Positions 9,780 to 17,749 of a DNA stretch of 25,932 bases are shown piece after piece. Made by a program: the position numbers and the translations under genes. This DNA is from Bacteroidales bacterium (GTDB taxonomy: Bacteria > Bacteroidota > Bacteroidia > Bacteroidales > Paludibacteraceae): assembly GCA_900769035.1 (NCBI GenBank), contig CAAGFD010000017.1:1-25932 (forward strand), given 5' to 3'. The first letter of the stretch is position 1. Each line of letters begins with the position of its first letter. The notes under the pieces were generated by a model. The model saw only the letters and a program-made list of their open reading frames with translations, was not told where the DNA came from and did no database searches.

Positions 9780-9908
9780 TGTGATTTAAATTTTAAATTA
9801 TTGATTTTAAATATTTTTAATGGTAAAAAAGGTTGGGACATTATACTTATGATAGGGACTAAACTTCATATTATATATGGGACACTCTTCTACCAATATT
9901 TTTCGGTG

Positions 9909-9916
9909 CAAATATA
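9909..9916 (-). promoter_or_regulatory. -7 element of the leucine-rich-repeat gene
   Basis: TATATTTG on the minus strand matches TAnnTTTG. It is about 130 bases before the start codon, which leaves a long AT-rich 5' untranslated leader (9780-9908). Confidence 0.5.
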
Positions 9917-9958
9917 GTATTTTTTTGGCATATTAAGGCTTTGTTTTGAAAAAAAATT

Positions 9959-10741
9959 TTATTCCCAATTGATTTTCGGAATGTTGTTATTTGTAAGCCA
10001 TTGATTTACAGCTACAAATTGATTTGAGCCCCAAAAGGAATTATCGCACAATCTGCCGAAATTATTACGTATGAAAGGATTTTTTGTAAGAGTTGTTACG
10101 CCTCTATGGTTGTAAATCATCTCGTGACCTTTCATTTTTTCCGGCTTTGAGGTTTTACCCCATGATAGCCCTGAGGGGTGTGTGGATGAATAAATGATAT
10201 GTTTTGAAGTATCTATATAATCCGACAGTTTTATAGCGCTGTTGCCCCACAGCATAAATGCGATGTTATTGTATTGTTGGCTCAGCTGTTTTATTATCTC
10301 GGATGTGAATTGTTGCCAACCGAATTTCCGGTGGCTATCTGCTTTGCCCGCCTCCACAGTGAGTGTGGCATTCAGCAGTAGTACCCCTTGAGTAGCCCAA
10401 CGTTCAAGGTTGCCCGTTGGCAGAGTGGCTATGTCGAGCTCCATTTCTATTTCTTGAAAGATGTGGTTTAGAGAACTCGGTATCTTTACACCATATGGTA
10501 CTGAAAAAGCCAATCCGTGCGCCTGCCCCGGCTCGTGATATGGGTCTTGCCCGATAATAACTACTTTTACATCTTTTGGTTTGGTGAGCTCCAATGCACG
10601 GAAGATGTTCTTTTCTGTCGGATATACTGTGGTGGTGGCGTAAGCGTCGGCAATTTTCTTTTCCAACATACGGAAGTCATTGCTACTTAAGTAGCTGTTT
10701 AGTAGCTCTTGCCATTCTGCGGGTATTAATTCTTTCAGCAT
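9959..10741 (-). CDS. ung: Uracil-DNA glycosylase (family 1) with an expanded C-terminal loop
   Basis: The enzyme removes uracil from DNA and starts base-excision repair. The 260-residue product has the water-activating motif GQDPYH (64-69, Asp66), the LLLNATLTVEAGKADSH segment (121-137), and HPS (188-190) followed by the DNA-intercalation loop. In E. coli Ung this loop reads HPSPLSAHRGFFGCNHF, with 9 residues between HPS and GCNHF. Here 47 residues separate HPS and GSNQF (238-242), the first loop residue is Gly instead of Pro, and the tail FVAVNQWL...INW then matches again. The insert of about 38 residues explains the unusual length (family about 220-230). All other motifs look intact, so it is probably active, but the DNA-minor-groove contact may differ. 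It is a single gene with its own -7 element. Confidence 0.92.
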   Translation of the reverse strand: MLKELIPAEWQELLNSYLSSNDFRMLEKKIADAYATTTVYPTEKNIFRALELTKPKDVKVVIIGQDPYHEPGQAHGLAFSVPYGVKIPSSLNHIFQEIEMELDIATLPTGNLERWATQGVLLLNATLTVEAGKADSHRKFGWQQFTSEIIKQLSQQYNNIAFMLWGNSAIKLSDYIDTSKHIIYSSTHPSGLSWGKTSKPEKMKGHEMIYNHRGVTTLTKNPFIRNNFGRLCDNSFWGSNQFVAVNQWLTNNNIPKINWE

Positions 10742-10763
10742 TTCTTGGTGTTTTGTGAGTGCA

Positions 10764-10771
10764 CAAAAGTA
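10764..10771 (-). promoter_or_regulatory. -7 element of ung
   Basis: TACTTTTG on the minus strand matches TAnnTTTG, 23 bases before the ung start codon. Confidence 0.55.
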
Positions 10772-10818
10772 ATATTTTTTCTTCGATTTAGGCTTTTATT
10801 TCCGCCTAAAAATACGCA

Positions 10819-10861
10819 CAAAAAAAGAGGAGAAGTTTATTCACATAAAATTCTCCTCCTC
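10819..10861 (-). terminator. Rho-independent terminator of the outer membrane barrel gene
   Basis: On the minus strand GAGGAGAA and TTCTCCTC (plus 10851-10858 and 10827-10834) form an 8-base stem with a 16-base loop, followed by a run of seven T after one C. It is about 85 bases after the stop codon of the barrel gene and before ung. Confidence 0.75.
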
Positions 10862-10943
10862 AAAAGTTTGTTACTAACTTAAAATGATTATGTTATGAAA
10901 ATGATTGTGTTGAAGAGTTGTGGTTGTCCACTATTATTCTTAT

Positions 10944-13445
10944 TTAATACGAATCGCTCATATCGTCATAGTCGCTTCCGGAATTCATGTTGTTATTGCC
11001 TCTGTCGGTAGATTTTCTCTTTCCTTGTATGTTTCCGAAATTATAGGTAAGAGAAAGAGAGAATGTAGTGCCGCGAGGGATGAATTCGGAATATTGCCAG
11101 AAATTATCACCGTAAGTGGTACTTGCCCAACGGCGAGAGTTCAAAAGGTCGCGCACGGTGAACGACAAGTTAAGAGTACGGTTGAGGAAGCTCTTGCGAA
11201 GACCGAGGTCGATAGAGTAGTCGCTACGACTTGTGCCTTGTGCCACCACTCTTGGAGAGCGGTAACCGCCGGTGAGCTGTGCCGAGAAATTCTTAGGCAT
11301 TATAAAGTTAGCCATCAGGCTGATATCCCATGAGAAGTTGTTTTGTGCTTCGTAGAGTAAATCCGGGTTGCCATCGAGGTCGGTATCATAATATACGTCG
11401 TTCATCATAGAGTAATACCCGTTTACGGTGGTAGTCAGGTTTACCCATTTGCATAATTTATTTTTTGAAACGAGCTCGATTCCAAGGGATTGACGTTTGG
11501 AGATATTTTCAAAAGTAGTGTACATCACGTTATTAGCATCCAAATATCGTACTCTTTCGATGACGTTGTCAGAGAATCCGTAGTAGATGCTTGCACTAAG
11601 GGCATGATTGTCCCAGGTTTTGATGTAATTCAGTTCTACGGCAGAAGATATTTCAGGGTCGAGGAGCGGGTTACCGAATTCGATATTTGTTGAGTCGCTT
11701 GTATTACGGAACGAGTTGAGTTGGCGACCGCGCGGGCGATTGATTCGGCGAGTGTAGTTGGCTTGCAGTTCGTGGTTGTTCTTGAACGCATAAGAGAGGA
11801 AAACAGTAGGGTACACCTCCCAGTATTGGCGATTGGTGTATGTGTAGTTGCCGTTTTCGTCGTCACGGGTGGCTACTTGTGTGTTTGTATATTCTGTTCT
11901 AAGGCCTGCCGACATACTGAAACCGCCGAATTTTGCACCGTAGGTGGCATAGAAGGCGCCTATCCATTCGTTATAAGTGAAGTCGTTATATTGTTCAAGG
12001 TGTTGAGTGCCATCGGGCATTTCGTTCCAAGTGCGGGATGGAGAGAATCTGTTATCCCATTTTCCATACAGTCCGGCTTCCAACTTCATGTTAGTGCCGA
12101 ATTTTTGAGTGTAGTCTACTTTTGCTTCGGCATGTTGGTTTTTACCATTGGAGCGTTGTATTTGGTTATATTCCGGCATACTGCCTTTTTGTACTGTTTG
12201 AGTGTAGTAATAATCGCCGGAGCGTTGGTGCCCGCCATAAGAGATACCGGCACGGATTTCCGATCCTTTACTATCTATTTCGTATAAATAGTCGAGACCG
12301 ACATTGTATGAAGGGTGCATACCTTTTTGAGAGTTAGAGCGATTATAGATAGTGGTGTCTAAGGCAGCCCAAGCCACTTGAGTGTAGTCGGTAGAATTCA
12401 ACGATTTATTCATACCGCCGTGACCCATGAGTGAGATGCTGAGGGTGTTTTTCTTGTCGAGGTGGAAGTCGGCACCCATTCGGGCAAATAAGCCACCGCC
12501 AATTCTGTCGCCTTTGGTAGTGTTGTTGAGGAATGAAACGGTATCGAGCATATTGGTGCCGGGAGTAAAGGAATAACGGTCGGTAAGGCTTCTGCTTGTA
12601 TTGTTCATCAAGCGGAACCCGATATTTGCATAAAAGTCGACTTTAGATGAGTTGTAGTTGAAGTTGAAACCGACATTTCCTTCCGGTTTGCCGTATATGT
12701 TGATGTTACCGCCGAGAGTTACGGAGCCGTAATAACCAGCGTTACGGTCTTTTTTCAGTACGAGGTTGATGATACCGGCAGTACCTTCCGGGTTGAATTT
12801 AGCAGAAGGGTTTGTTATCACCTCTACCGATTCTATGCTACCTGCCGGCATTTGTTCCAGTATTTGAGCACGGTTATCTTCCGTGAGGCCGCTCGGTTTA
12901 CCGTTTATCCAAACCTCTACGCTACTGCTGTTACGGAGCGAAACGTTACCTTCGTTATCGACCTCTACAGAAGGGATGTTTTGAAGCATTTCGGAAGCAG
13001 AGGCACCGCTTGAAGCCAGGTTTTGGTCTACATTGAATACCTTTTTGTCGATATCAAAGCGCATTTGGCTGGCTTGTCCTATCACTTCCACTTGTTCAAG
13101 CATTTGAGCATCTTCTTTTAATGTGATCTCTTTTACTGTGATTTTCTGGTCGTTAGAAGTTACTGTAACATTGGTTACGAACGATTGATAGCCGATAAAA
13201 GATGCTTCAAGAATGTATTCGCCCGGCGATACATTATTTATTATATAGTTTCCTATCGTGTCGGTTATGGAACCTAAAAATATGGATTTGTTGTCTTTTT
13301 GAGTGAGAGAAACGGTGACAAATTCGAGGTCTTCACCTCTTTTGTCCGAGATATGACCCTTTACTACAGCTGCCATAATGCTGTTACAGATAGAGGCTAT
13401 TGTCAGTAAGCTTATCAGTGAATATAAACGGATGTGTCTGTTCAT
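10944..13445 (-). CDS. TonB-dependent-receptor-like outer membrane beta-barrel protein
   Basis: The 833-residue product has a signal peptide (about 1-25), a carboxypeptidase-D regulatory-like domain (about 26-110, starting VVKGHISDKRGEDLEFVTV), a plug domain (about 125-220, with SVEVITNPSAKFNPEGTAGIINLVLKK split across it) and a C-terminal barrel of the OMP_b-brl_3 type (about 370-800). This group is widespread in Bacteroidota, and members are usually thought to import siderophores, metals or small solutes, or to be orphan TonB receptors; no SusD-like partner lies next to it, so it is not a typical SusC/SusD glycan importer. After the last barrel strand (LSLTYNFG) a hydrophilic tail of about 35 residues rich in Asn, Asp and Ser follows. 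No recognisable promoter was found upstream; the gap of 163 bases from the esterase stop contains only a weak hairpin. Confidence 0.88.
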   Translation of the reverse strand: MNRHIRLYSLISLLTIASICNSIMAAVVKGHISDKRGEDLEFVTVSLTQKDNKSIFLGSITDTIGNYIINNVSPGEYILEASFIGYQSFVTNVTVTSNDQKITVKEITLKEDAQMLEQVEVIGQASQMRFDIDKKVFNVDQNLASSGASASEMLQNIPSVEVDNEGNVSLRNSSSVEVWINGKPSGLTEDNRAQILEQMPAGSIESVEVITNPSAKFNPEGTAGIINLVLKKDRNAGYYGSVTLGGNINIYGKPEGNVGFNFNYNSSKVDFYANIGFRLMNNTSRSLTDRYSFTPGTNMLDTVSFLNNTTKGDRIGGGLFARMGADFHLDKKNTLSISLMGHGGMNKSLNSTDYTQVAWAALDTTIYNRSNSQKGMHPSYNVGLDYLYEIDSKGSEIRAGISYGGHQRSGDYYYTQTVQKGSMPEYNQIQRSNGKNQHAEAKVDYTQKFGTNMKLEAGLYGKWDNRFSPSRTWNEMPDGTQHLEQYNDFTYNEWIGAFYATYGAKFGGFSMSAGLRTEYTNTQVATRDDENGNYTYTNRQYWEVYPTVFLSYAFKNNHELQANYTRRINRPRGRQLNSFRNTSDSTNIEFGNPLLDPEISSAVELNYIKTWDNHALSASIYYGFSDNVIERVRYLDANNVMYTTFENISKRQSLGIELVSKNKLCKWVNLTTTVNGYYSMMNDVYYDTDLDGNPDLLYEAQNNFSWDISLMANFIMPKNFSAQLTGGYRSPRVVAQGTSRSDYSIDLGLRKSFLNRTLNLSFTVRDLLNSRRWASTTYGDNFWQYSEFIPRGTTFSLSLTYNFGNIQGKRKSTDRGNNNMNSGSDYDDMSDSY

Positions 13446-13608
13446 TTTTGTCTTTATTTATTCCACACCCATAGACAGGATTTTTTTGTTTGAGTTTAAT
13501 CCGTATTACGCATTTTTCGTATTTTTTTGTTGTTTTTAATTTTTGATAATATTTTATTGGTTCGAATAAATCGGTTTGGATATATCGAACGCTACCTCTC
13601 TAAAATAG

Positions 13609-14628
13609 TTATCTGTTATTTTTGAAATATTTTTTTTGAGCGTCAATGAAAGCGGCCTCGAAATTTAGAATAGCGATTCGGGAAGTTTTTTTACGAGGTG
13701 ATAACATATCAAATGCGTGATACATACCTTGATAGATATCTATTTTTGCATCGATATCGGCGGCTTTCAGGGCGGAAATATAGTCGATAGTCTCTTTGTA
13801 AAACGGCTCGTCAGTGCAGATAAAGGTGTAAGCAGGGGGAAGATTCTTATAATCGGTTTGTCGTGCCGGAGCGGCATAGACGGGCACACTATCGGTGCCG
13901 TATAGCGGACCGAGATACTTTTTCCAGCCGTAATGATTTCGTTTTGTATTCCAAACTTTATCGTGATTATCTCGCGATGATTCCGTGTCACGGTCGTCAA
14001 TCATGGGGTATAGAGGCATTTGAAAGGCTATGTTAACTTCTTGTTTGTCACGGGCTAACATACATATAGCTATGGCAAGTCCACCGCCGGCACTCTCTCC
14101 GCACACAAAAATTTGGTTTGGATTGATGCCCAATTCTTCGGCGTGTGACACCATATATTTTAGAGCATCGTAGCAGTCGTTCAGCGCGTTAGGGTATCTT
14201 CCTTTTTTGCCGAGGCGATATTCGGGGCTGACTACTACAGCGCCATACTTCTTTACCAACGACGGTGCACGTCCCATGATTCCCGCCATAGATGCCATGC
14301 CCGTGACGTATCCGCCTCCGTGTATCCAAAGCACCCCTGTGGCGTTATTTATAGTGCTGTCTGCTTGAGAATTCAAATTTTTATTGTCGGCGTTCGAGGC
14401 GCTTTCTTGGGTATTCACATCATTTTTTTTCGGACTATAAACCAATATCTTCATTTTTCCTCCATCGGAACGCTCGATAAAAATTTTTTTCTTTTTCATC
14501 TTCATCTCGGTATATTGCTCCGTTTGTGGAACTCTATTTCTTGTAATGCTGTCTTCAATAATCGTGTTTGCACGAATAATAGATATTATTATCAAAGAGA
14601 TTATCAGAGTCGTTAGTCTTATTTTCAT
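13609..14628 (-). CDS. Secreted alpha/beta-hydrolase of the hormone-sensitive-lipase type (esterase)
   Basis: The 339-residue product has a hydrophobic N-terminus (about 1-20, signal peptide). The hydrolase shows the oxyanion motif HGGG (103-106), the nucleophile elbow GESAG (Ser179), a likely acid residue Asp273 in CTDEPF, and the catalytic His304 in GMYHAFD, in the order of the HSL family (esterase family IV). Between about residues 67 and 97 lies a low-complexity, Asn/Ser/Asp-rich insertion ahead of the first core strand. It starts 6 bases after the aroQ stop and is probably co-transcribed with it. The ester substrate is unknown; a link to shikimate metabolism is not implied by the sequence. 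Confidence 0.85.
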   Translation of the reverse strand: MKIRLTTLIISLIIISIIRANTIIEDSITRNRVPQTEQYTEMKMKKKKIFIERSDGGKMKILVYSPKKNDVNTQESASNADNKNLNSQADSTINNATGVLWIHGGGYVTGMASMAGIMGRAPSLVKKYGAVVVSPEYRLGKKGRYPNALNDCYDALKYMVSHAEELGINPNQIFVCGESAGGGLAIAICMLARDKQEVNIAFQMPLYPMIDDRDTESSRDNHDKVWNTKRNHYGWKKYLGPLYGTDSVPVYAAPARQTDYKNLPPAYTFICTDEPFYKETIDYISALKAADIDAKIDIYQGMYHAFDMLSPRKKTSRIAILNFEAAFIDAQKKYFKNNR

Positions 14629-14634
14629 AGTAAT

Positions 14635-15084
14635 TCAGCGGATATTCGGGGGCATCTTCTCATCTGTTCGATTTACAAAATAATCTACAGCCATAGCGTA
14701 TCCTTTCAGTCCGAAGCCGGAGATAATGCCGATGCTATGTGGTGCGATGAGGGAAGTGTGACGAAATTCTTCGCGAGCGAGAATGTTGGAGATGTGCACC
14801 TCCACCACCGGGGTTTTGATGGCAGCAACGGCGTCTGCTATCGCTACGGAGGTATGGGTATATCCGCCTGCGTTTATGATTATGCCGTCGGCACTAAAGC
14901 CGTATTGTTGGAGCCAATTGATGATTTCGCCCTCTACATTACTTTGCAGAGAAACGATATCAACTTGAGGAAACTCTTTTTTTAGAGAATCCATCATATT
15001 TTCCAAAGTTTGATTACCATAAATCTCCGGCTCCCTCGTACCCAATAAATTCAGATTCGGACCGTTAATGATTACTATCTTCAT
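14635..15084 (-). CDS. aroQ: Type II 3-dehydroquinate dehydratase
   Basis: The enzyme dehydrates 3-dehydroquinate to 3-dehydroshikimate in the shikimate pathway to aromatic amino acids. The product has 149 residues, the usual length of the small dodecameric type II enzymes. Motifs are GPNLNLLGTREPEIYG (8-23, with catalytic Tyr22), QSNVEGE (47-53), INAGGYTHTSVA (70-81) and EVHISN (95-100, His97). It is the first gene of a two-gene unit with the esterase. The start codon follows a consensus -7 element by about 43 bases. Confidence 0.97.
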   Translation of the reverse strand: MKIVIINGPNLNLLGTREPEIYGNQTLENMMDSLKKEFPQVDIVSLQSNVEGEIINWLQQYGFSADGIIINAGGYTHTSVAIADAVAAIKTPVVEVHISNILAREEFRHTSLIAPHSIGIISGFGLKGYAMAVDYFVNRTDEKMPPNIR

Positions 15085-15127
15085 ATACTGCTTTTCCTTT
15101 ATAAATAGAATTCTTTTCTTGACGATA

Positions 15128-15135
15128 CAAAGGTA
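15128..15135 (-). promoter_or_regulatory. -7 element of aroQ
   Basis: TACCTTTG on the minus strand matches TAnnTTTG exactly. A TTTTG sequence (15158-15162) about 22 bases upstream could serve as -33 element. Confidence 0.6.
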
Positions 15136-15163
15136 CTCAATTATTTTCTACTAAAAGCAAAAA

Positions 15164-15200
15164 ATCCATATTTTGCAGTCGTTGATTGCAAAATATGGAT
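15164..15200 (-). terminator. Long hairpin, terminator-like on the minus strand
   Basis: Arms ATCCATATTTTGCA (15164-15177) and its perfect complement (15187-15200) form a 14-base stem with a 9-base loop. On the minus strand the stem is followed by a T run, as in a rho-independent terminator. It would stop transcription from the RhuM remnant before aroQ. It is the first of three hairpins in 125 bases. Confidence 0.65.
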
Positions 15201-15216
15201 AAGCATTTATATAGAT

Positions 15217-15287
15217 AAGCCTATATATTTACATAGGCTTTTACCCAATTCAGTTTTAGATTTTCCAAGCAGTGATTGGAAAATCTA
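15217..15287. repeat. Two further consecutive hairpins
   Basis: An 8-base stem (AAGCCTAT, 15217-15224, pairing with 15233-15240) and an 11-base stem (TAGATTTTCCA, 15257-15267, pairing with 15277-15287) follow each other. The last arm includes the stop codon of the RhuM C-terminal remnant, so this hairpin is probably the original end of that gene. The 443-base gap between aroQ and the Fic gene holds nothing else apart from the remnant and the two promoters. Confidence 0.55.
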
Positions 15288-15461
15288 CTTTATATCCCCC
15301 AGCATCCCTTTGATTTGCTTATCGAAGTCAGAGTCGATACGTTGTGTCTTGTTGAAAATATCATATTCACTTTCAGCCTTTTCTTTGGCTTGTGCGACAG
15401 AAATACGTCCTTTGTCGGAGTGGTTGGCATCAACTTGCGGATTATTTCGTAACTTTGTGTT
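15285..15461 (-). pseudogene. C-terminal remnant resembling a RhuM-family protein
   Basis: An open frame of 58 codons without a start codon ends at 15285. Its sequence, with GRISVAQAKEKAESEYDIF and then SDFDKQIKGML, resembles from memory the C-terminus of virulence RhuM-family proteins (about 330-340 residues), in which a segment with A..KAE.EY..F leads into SDFD. The first about 15 residues are not clearly RhuM-like, so the break lies near 15400-15460. The N-terminal part of a RhuM gene in the same orientation lies at 19294-19725, on the far side of four + strand genes. I infer that both once belonged to one gene. The Fic promoter overlaps the upstream end. Confidence 0.55.
15450..15457 (+). 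promoter_or_regulatory. -7 element of the RhuM-Fic gene
   Basis: TAACTTTG matches TAnnTTTG and is 70 bases before the start codon. A TTGG at 15424-15427, 22 bases upstream, is a possible -33 element and would lie inside the RhuM remnant. Confidence 0.5.
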
Positions 15462-15527
15462 CTAAAATAGCGCGCATATGGCAAATAAAGACCTAATCTT
15501 CCAACAATGTTAATATGATAAGACAGA

Positions 15528-16553
15528 ATGAGTATGACAGAGAATAGAATAATTGCGAATAACGGGTCGTCTATTGTACTCTATACAACAGAAGATGGCA
15601 ATACCCAACTTGAAGTGAAGTTAGAGAAAGATACCGTGTGGCTTACACAAAGCCAGATGGCAGAATTATTTGGAAGAGACCGATCTGTAATAGCTCGCCA
15701 TATAAGAAACATATTTAAAGAGGGAGAACTAGATAAAACCTTGGTATGTGCAAAAAATGCACAACCCAAGAAATATGGTCGGCGAGATAATTATATCCAG
15801 TTATCCGAAACAATATACTATAATCTTGACGTAATCATATCTGTAGGTTATAGGGTTAAGAGTATTAATGGCACAAAATTTAGGATTTGGGCTTCAGCCC
15901 TTATCAAACAGTACCTTATCAAAGGCTATGTTATCGACCAACGTCGCCTCGACCACTATAACGAATTGAAAGATGTAGTGCGGTTGATGTCTCGTGCCCT
16001 TACTCTCCAAGACAAGGTTTCAGAGGGAGAATATACCGGTCTGTTCAATGTTATTTCCGATTATGTCTATGCCCTAGATACGCTCGACCGCTACGACTAT
16101 CAGTCTTTGGACATTGAGAAGACGACAAAAGAAGAACCTTTCCGTGCCACCTATGAGAATGCCATGGGTGCCATCAATGCATTGAAGGTGAAGTTTGGTG
16201 GTAGCCAATGGTTTGCCAACGAGAAAGATGATTCGTTTAAAAGTAGCATCGGGCAGATTTACCAGACATTTGGTGGTGAAGACCTCTACCCGTCAGTAGA
16301 GGAAAAGGCTGCCATGCTACTTTATCTCGTAGTGAAGAATCATTCGTTCAGCGACGGAAACAAACGTATTGCAGCCATGCTCTTCCTGTGGTTTATGGAG
16401 AAGAACGGAATCCTTTATTCCGCAGACGGCAGAAAGCGTATAGCAGACAACACTCTCGTTGCCCTGACATTGATGATTGCCGAGAGCCGTACGGAAGAGA
16501 AAGATGTCATGGTGAAAGTCGTGGTCAATCTTATCAACAAGGACAATCAATAA
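15528..16553 (+). CDS. RhuM N-terminal domain fused to a Fic/Doc domain
   Basis: The 341-residue product has an N-terminal RhuM-like domain (about 15-140) with a helix-turn-helix-like core, WLTQSQMAELFGRDRSVIAR (38-57), then a linker, and a C-terminal Fic/Doc domain with HSFSDGNKR (272-280). Fic proteins usually attach AMP to target proteins with HxFx(D/E)GNGR; Lys in place of the second Gly is the form found in the Doc toxin, which phosphorylates elongation factor Tu. Whether this protein is an AMP-transferase or a kinase cannot be decided here. No separate small antitoxin gene is adjacent, and I could not find a clear inhibitory helix motif. The architecture is known in databases as a RhuM/Fic-type protein. 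It is a single gene, separated by 298 bases from the GIY-YIG gene. Confidence 0.88.
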   Translation: MSMTENRIIANNGSSIVLYTTEDGNTQLEVKLEKDTVWLTQSQMAELFGRDRSVIARHIRNIFKEGELDKTLVCAKNAQPKKYGRRDNYIQLSETIYYNLDVIISVGYRVKSINGTKFRIWASALIKQYLIKGYVIDQRRLDHYNELKDVVRLMSRALTLQDKVSEGEYTGLFNVISDYVYALDTLDRYDYQSLDIEKTTKEEPFRATYENAMGAINALKVKFGGSQWFANEKDDSFKSSIGQIYQTFGGEDLYPSVEEKAAMLLYLVVKNHSFSDGNKRIAAMLFLWFMEKNGILYSADGRKRIADNTLVALTLMIAESRTEEKDVMVKVVVNLINKDNQ

Positions 16554-16572
16554 GTAATATTATGCAAATGAC

Positions 16573-16715
16573 TTATTGTTCGTTTTTTACAGACGTTTTG
16601 ACTTTGTATTCATCTTTCTTACGCAGAATGGTTCTAACAAACAAGTCTCTCCTCTTGCTCGTTCGTTAGTTGTCGCTATGGCATAACATAGGGATAGTTG
16701 GGTTTTGCTCATTTG
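16573..16715. repeat. Dispersed repeat, copy 1
   Basis: These 143 bases align over their whole length with 23474-23616. The core from 16642 (CAAGTCTCTCCTCTTGCTCG, then TTCGT) is identical over 25 bases and the next about 19 bases differ at only three positions; the flanks are more diverged. It fills most of the 298-base gap after the Fic gene. The reverse strand of both copies could encode a short peptide with QLTNEQEERL, but both reading frames are interrupted or short. I see no other element in this gap, and no consensus promoter for the next gene. Confidence 0.75.
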
Positions 16716-16851
16716 GCTTATCAAGAATATTTCGTTTTTAAGTGTACGCTTAAGGGTAAACATACGTATAAAATAATGACAAGATAGCATACGAACGGTA
16801 TGAAGATGAATTTTATTAGGAAAAAAATTAACTATATATTTTAATATTATT

Positions 16852-17736
16852 ATGAATAAAGACATTATTACTACAATCCAAGCTTTGTTATCAGGGCGTA
16901 ATGAAGATTTTGACCAAGCAAACAAAAGGCGAGTGAAATTAATTCGTCATAAGGATAATAGTAAAGAAAAAGTTATAGATAGCAAAACATACAAGGAATC
17001 TCTGTTCGATTTATACCTTAATGAAAACGCAGTATTCTTGGAATATCAAAGTGAACAATTAAGAAAGAACTTCGAAAAAATAGATTATATTGTGTCTTTT
17101 ATAGGAGAAGAAGGTATCACATCAAGATTTCTTGGTGTTTATAAGAATAATGGTGTTATAGCAGAATTAGGTCTTTATAAAGGAGAAGAGTTAGTGAAAT
17201 TTGATTTTCAAGAATTGTCAGGCTTTGAATTGTTAAAAGAACGAATAGTTATTGACTGGAAAAGCCCTGTTATGTGGCATCAATATTACGAGAATGAGAT
17301 GCCAGTTGTTCGTATAGATAGAGGATTGACAGAAAATCATATCCCTGTATTCAAAAGTTTTGAAGATGTTGTGTTGGATTACAACCAACTTAAACGAATA
17401 TTTGAAACTAATAATGCGGAATGGAAATCGAAATTGGAGAGTTGCAACGGAATCTATATGATATTGGATAAAAAATGTGGTAGACAATATGTTGGATCTA
17501 CATACAATAGAGATGGCATTTGGGGACGTTGGAAGCAATACGTAGAAACAGGACATGGAGGCGACAAAGATTTGAAACCGCCGCTGGCTGATGATAGTAA
17601 CTATGCTGCAAAGTATTTCCAATGGTGTATTCTCGAAACACTTCCATTAAAGATATTGGAAGACCAAGCCATAGACAGAGAGTCCTTATATAAACGTAAA
17701 TTTGGGACAAGAGAATTTGGTTATAATAATAATTAA
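16852..17736 (+). CDS. GIY-YIG nuclease-domain protein with an unrecognised N-terminal domain
   Basis: The 294-residue product ends in a GIY-YIG nuclease domain (about 198-294). Visible are GIY (200-202), YVG (213-215), the catalytic Arg in GIWGRW (Arg226), the catalytic Glu in RESLYKRKFG (Glu277) and the closing Asn in YNNN. All key residues are present, so an active DNA-cutting enzyme is plausible. The N-terminal 190 residues carry a segment SRFLGVYKNNG (91-101) and VIDWKSPVMWHQYY (133-146), which reminds me of the N-terminal domain of other accessory GIY-YIG proteins; its function is unknown to me, and DNA recognition is a guess. It is the first gene of a tight three-gene group, with 13 bases to the next start. 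Base composition is AT-rich compared with the core genes. A restriction-like or repair role is possible. Confidence 0.8.
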   Translation: MNKDIITTIQALLSGRNEDFDQANKRRVKLIRHKDNSKEKVIDSKTYKESLFDLYLNENAVFLEYQSEQLRKNFEKIDYIVSFIGEEGITSRFLGVYKNNGVIAELGLYKGEELVKFDFQELSGFELLKERIVIDWKSPVMWHQYYENEMPVVRIDRGLTENHIPVFKSFEDVVLDYNQLKRIFETNNAEWKSKLESCNGIYMILDKKCGRQYVGSTYNRDGIWGRWKQYVETGHGGDKDLKPPLADDSNYAAKYFQWCILETLPLKILEDQAIDRESLYKRKFGTREFGYNNN

Positions 17737-17749
17737 TCAAAAAACAACT

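Noticed and set aside
13559..13590. Hairpin GTTCGA...TCGAAC between the esterase and the barrel gene
   Set aside because: The stem is only six bases with a long loop and no T run follows, so it is not a convincing terminator.
15290..15484. Minus-strand open frame of 64 codons at the island border
   Set aside because: It is out of frame with the RhuM remnant at 15285-15461, which carries the recognisable protein sequence.
16587..16925. Minus-strand open frame of 112 codons across the first repeat
   Set aside because: It overlaps the start of the GIY-YIG gene, and its frame is not kept in the second repeat copy.
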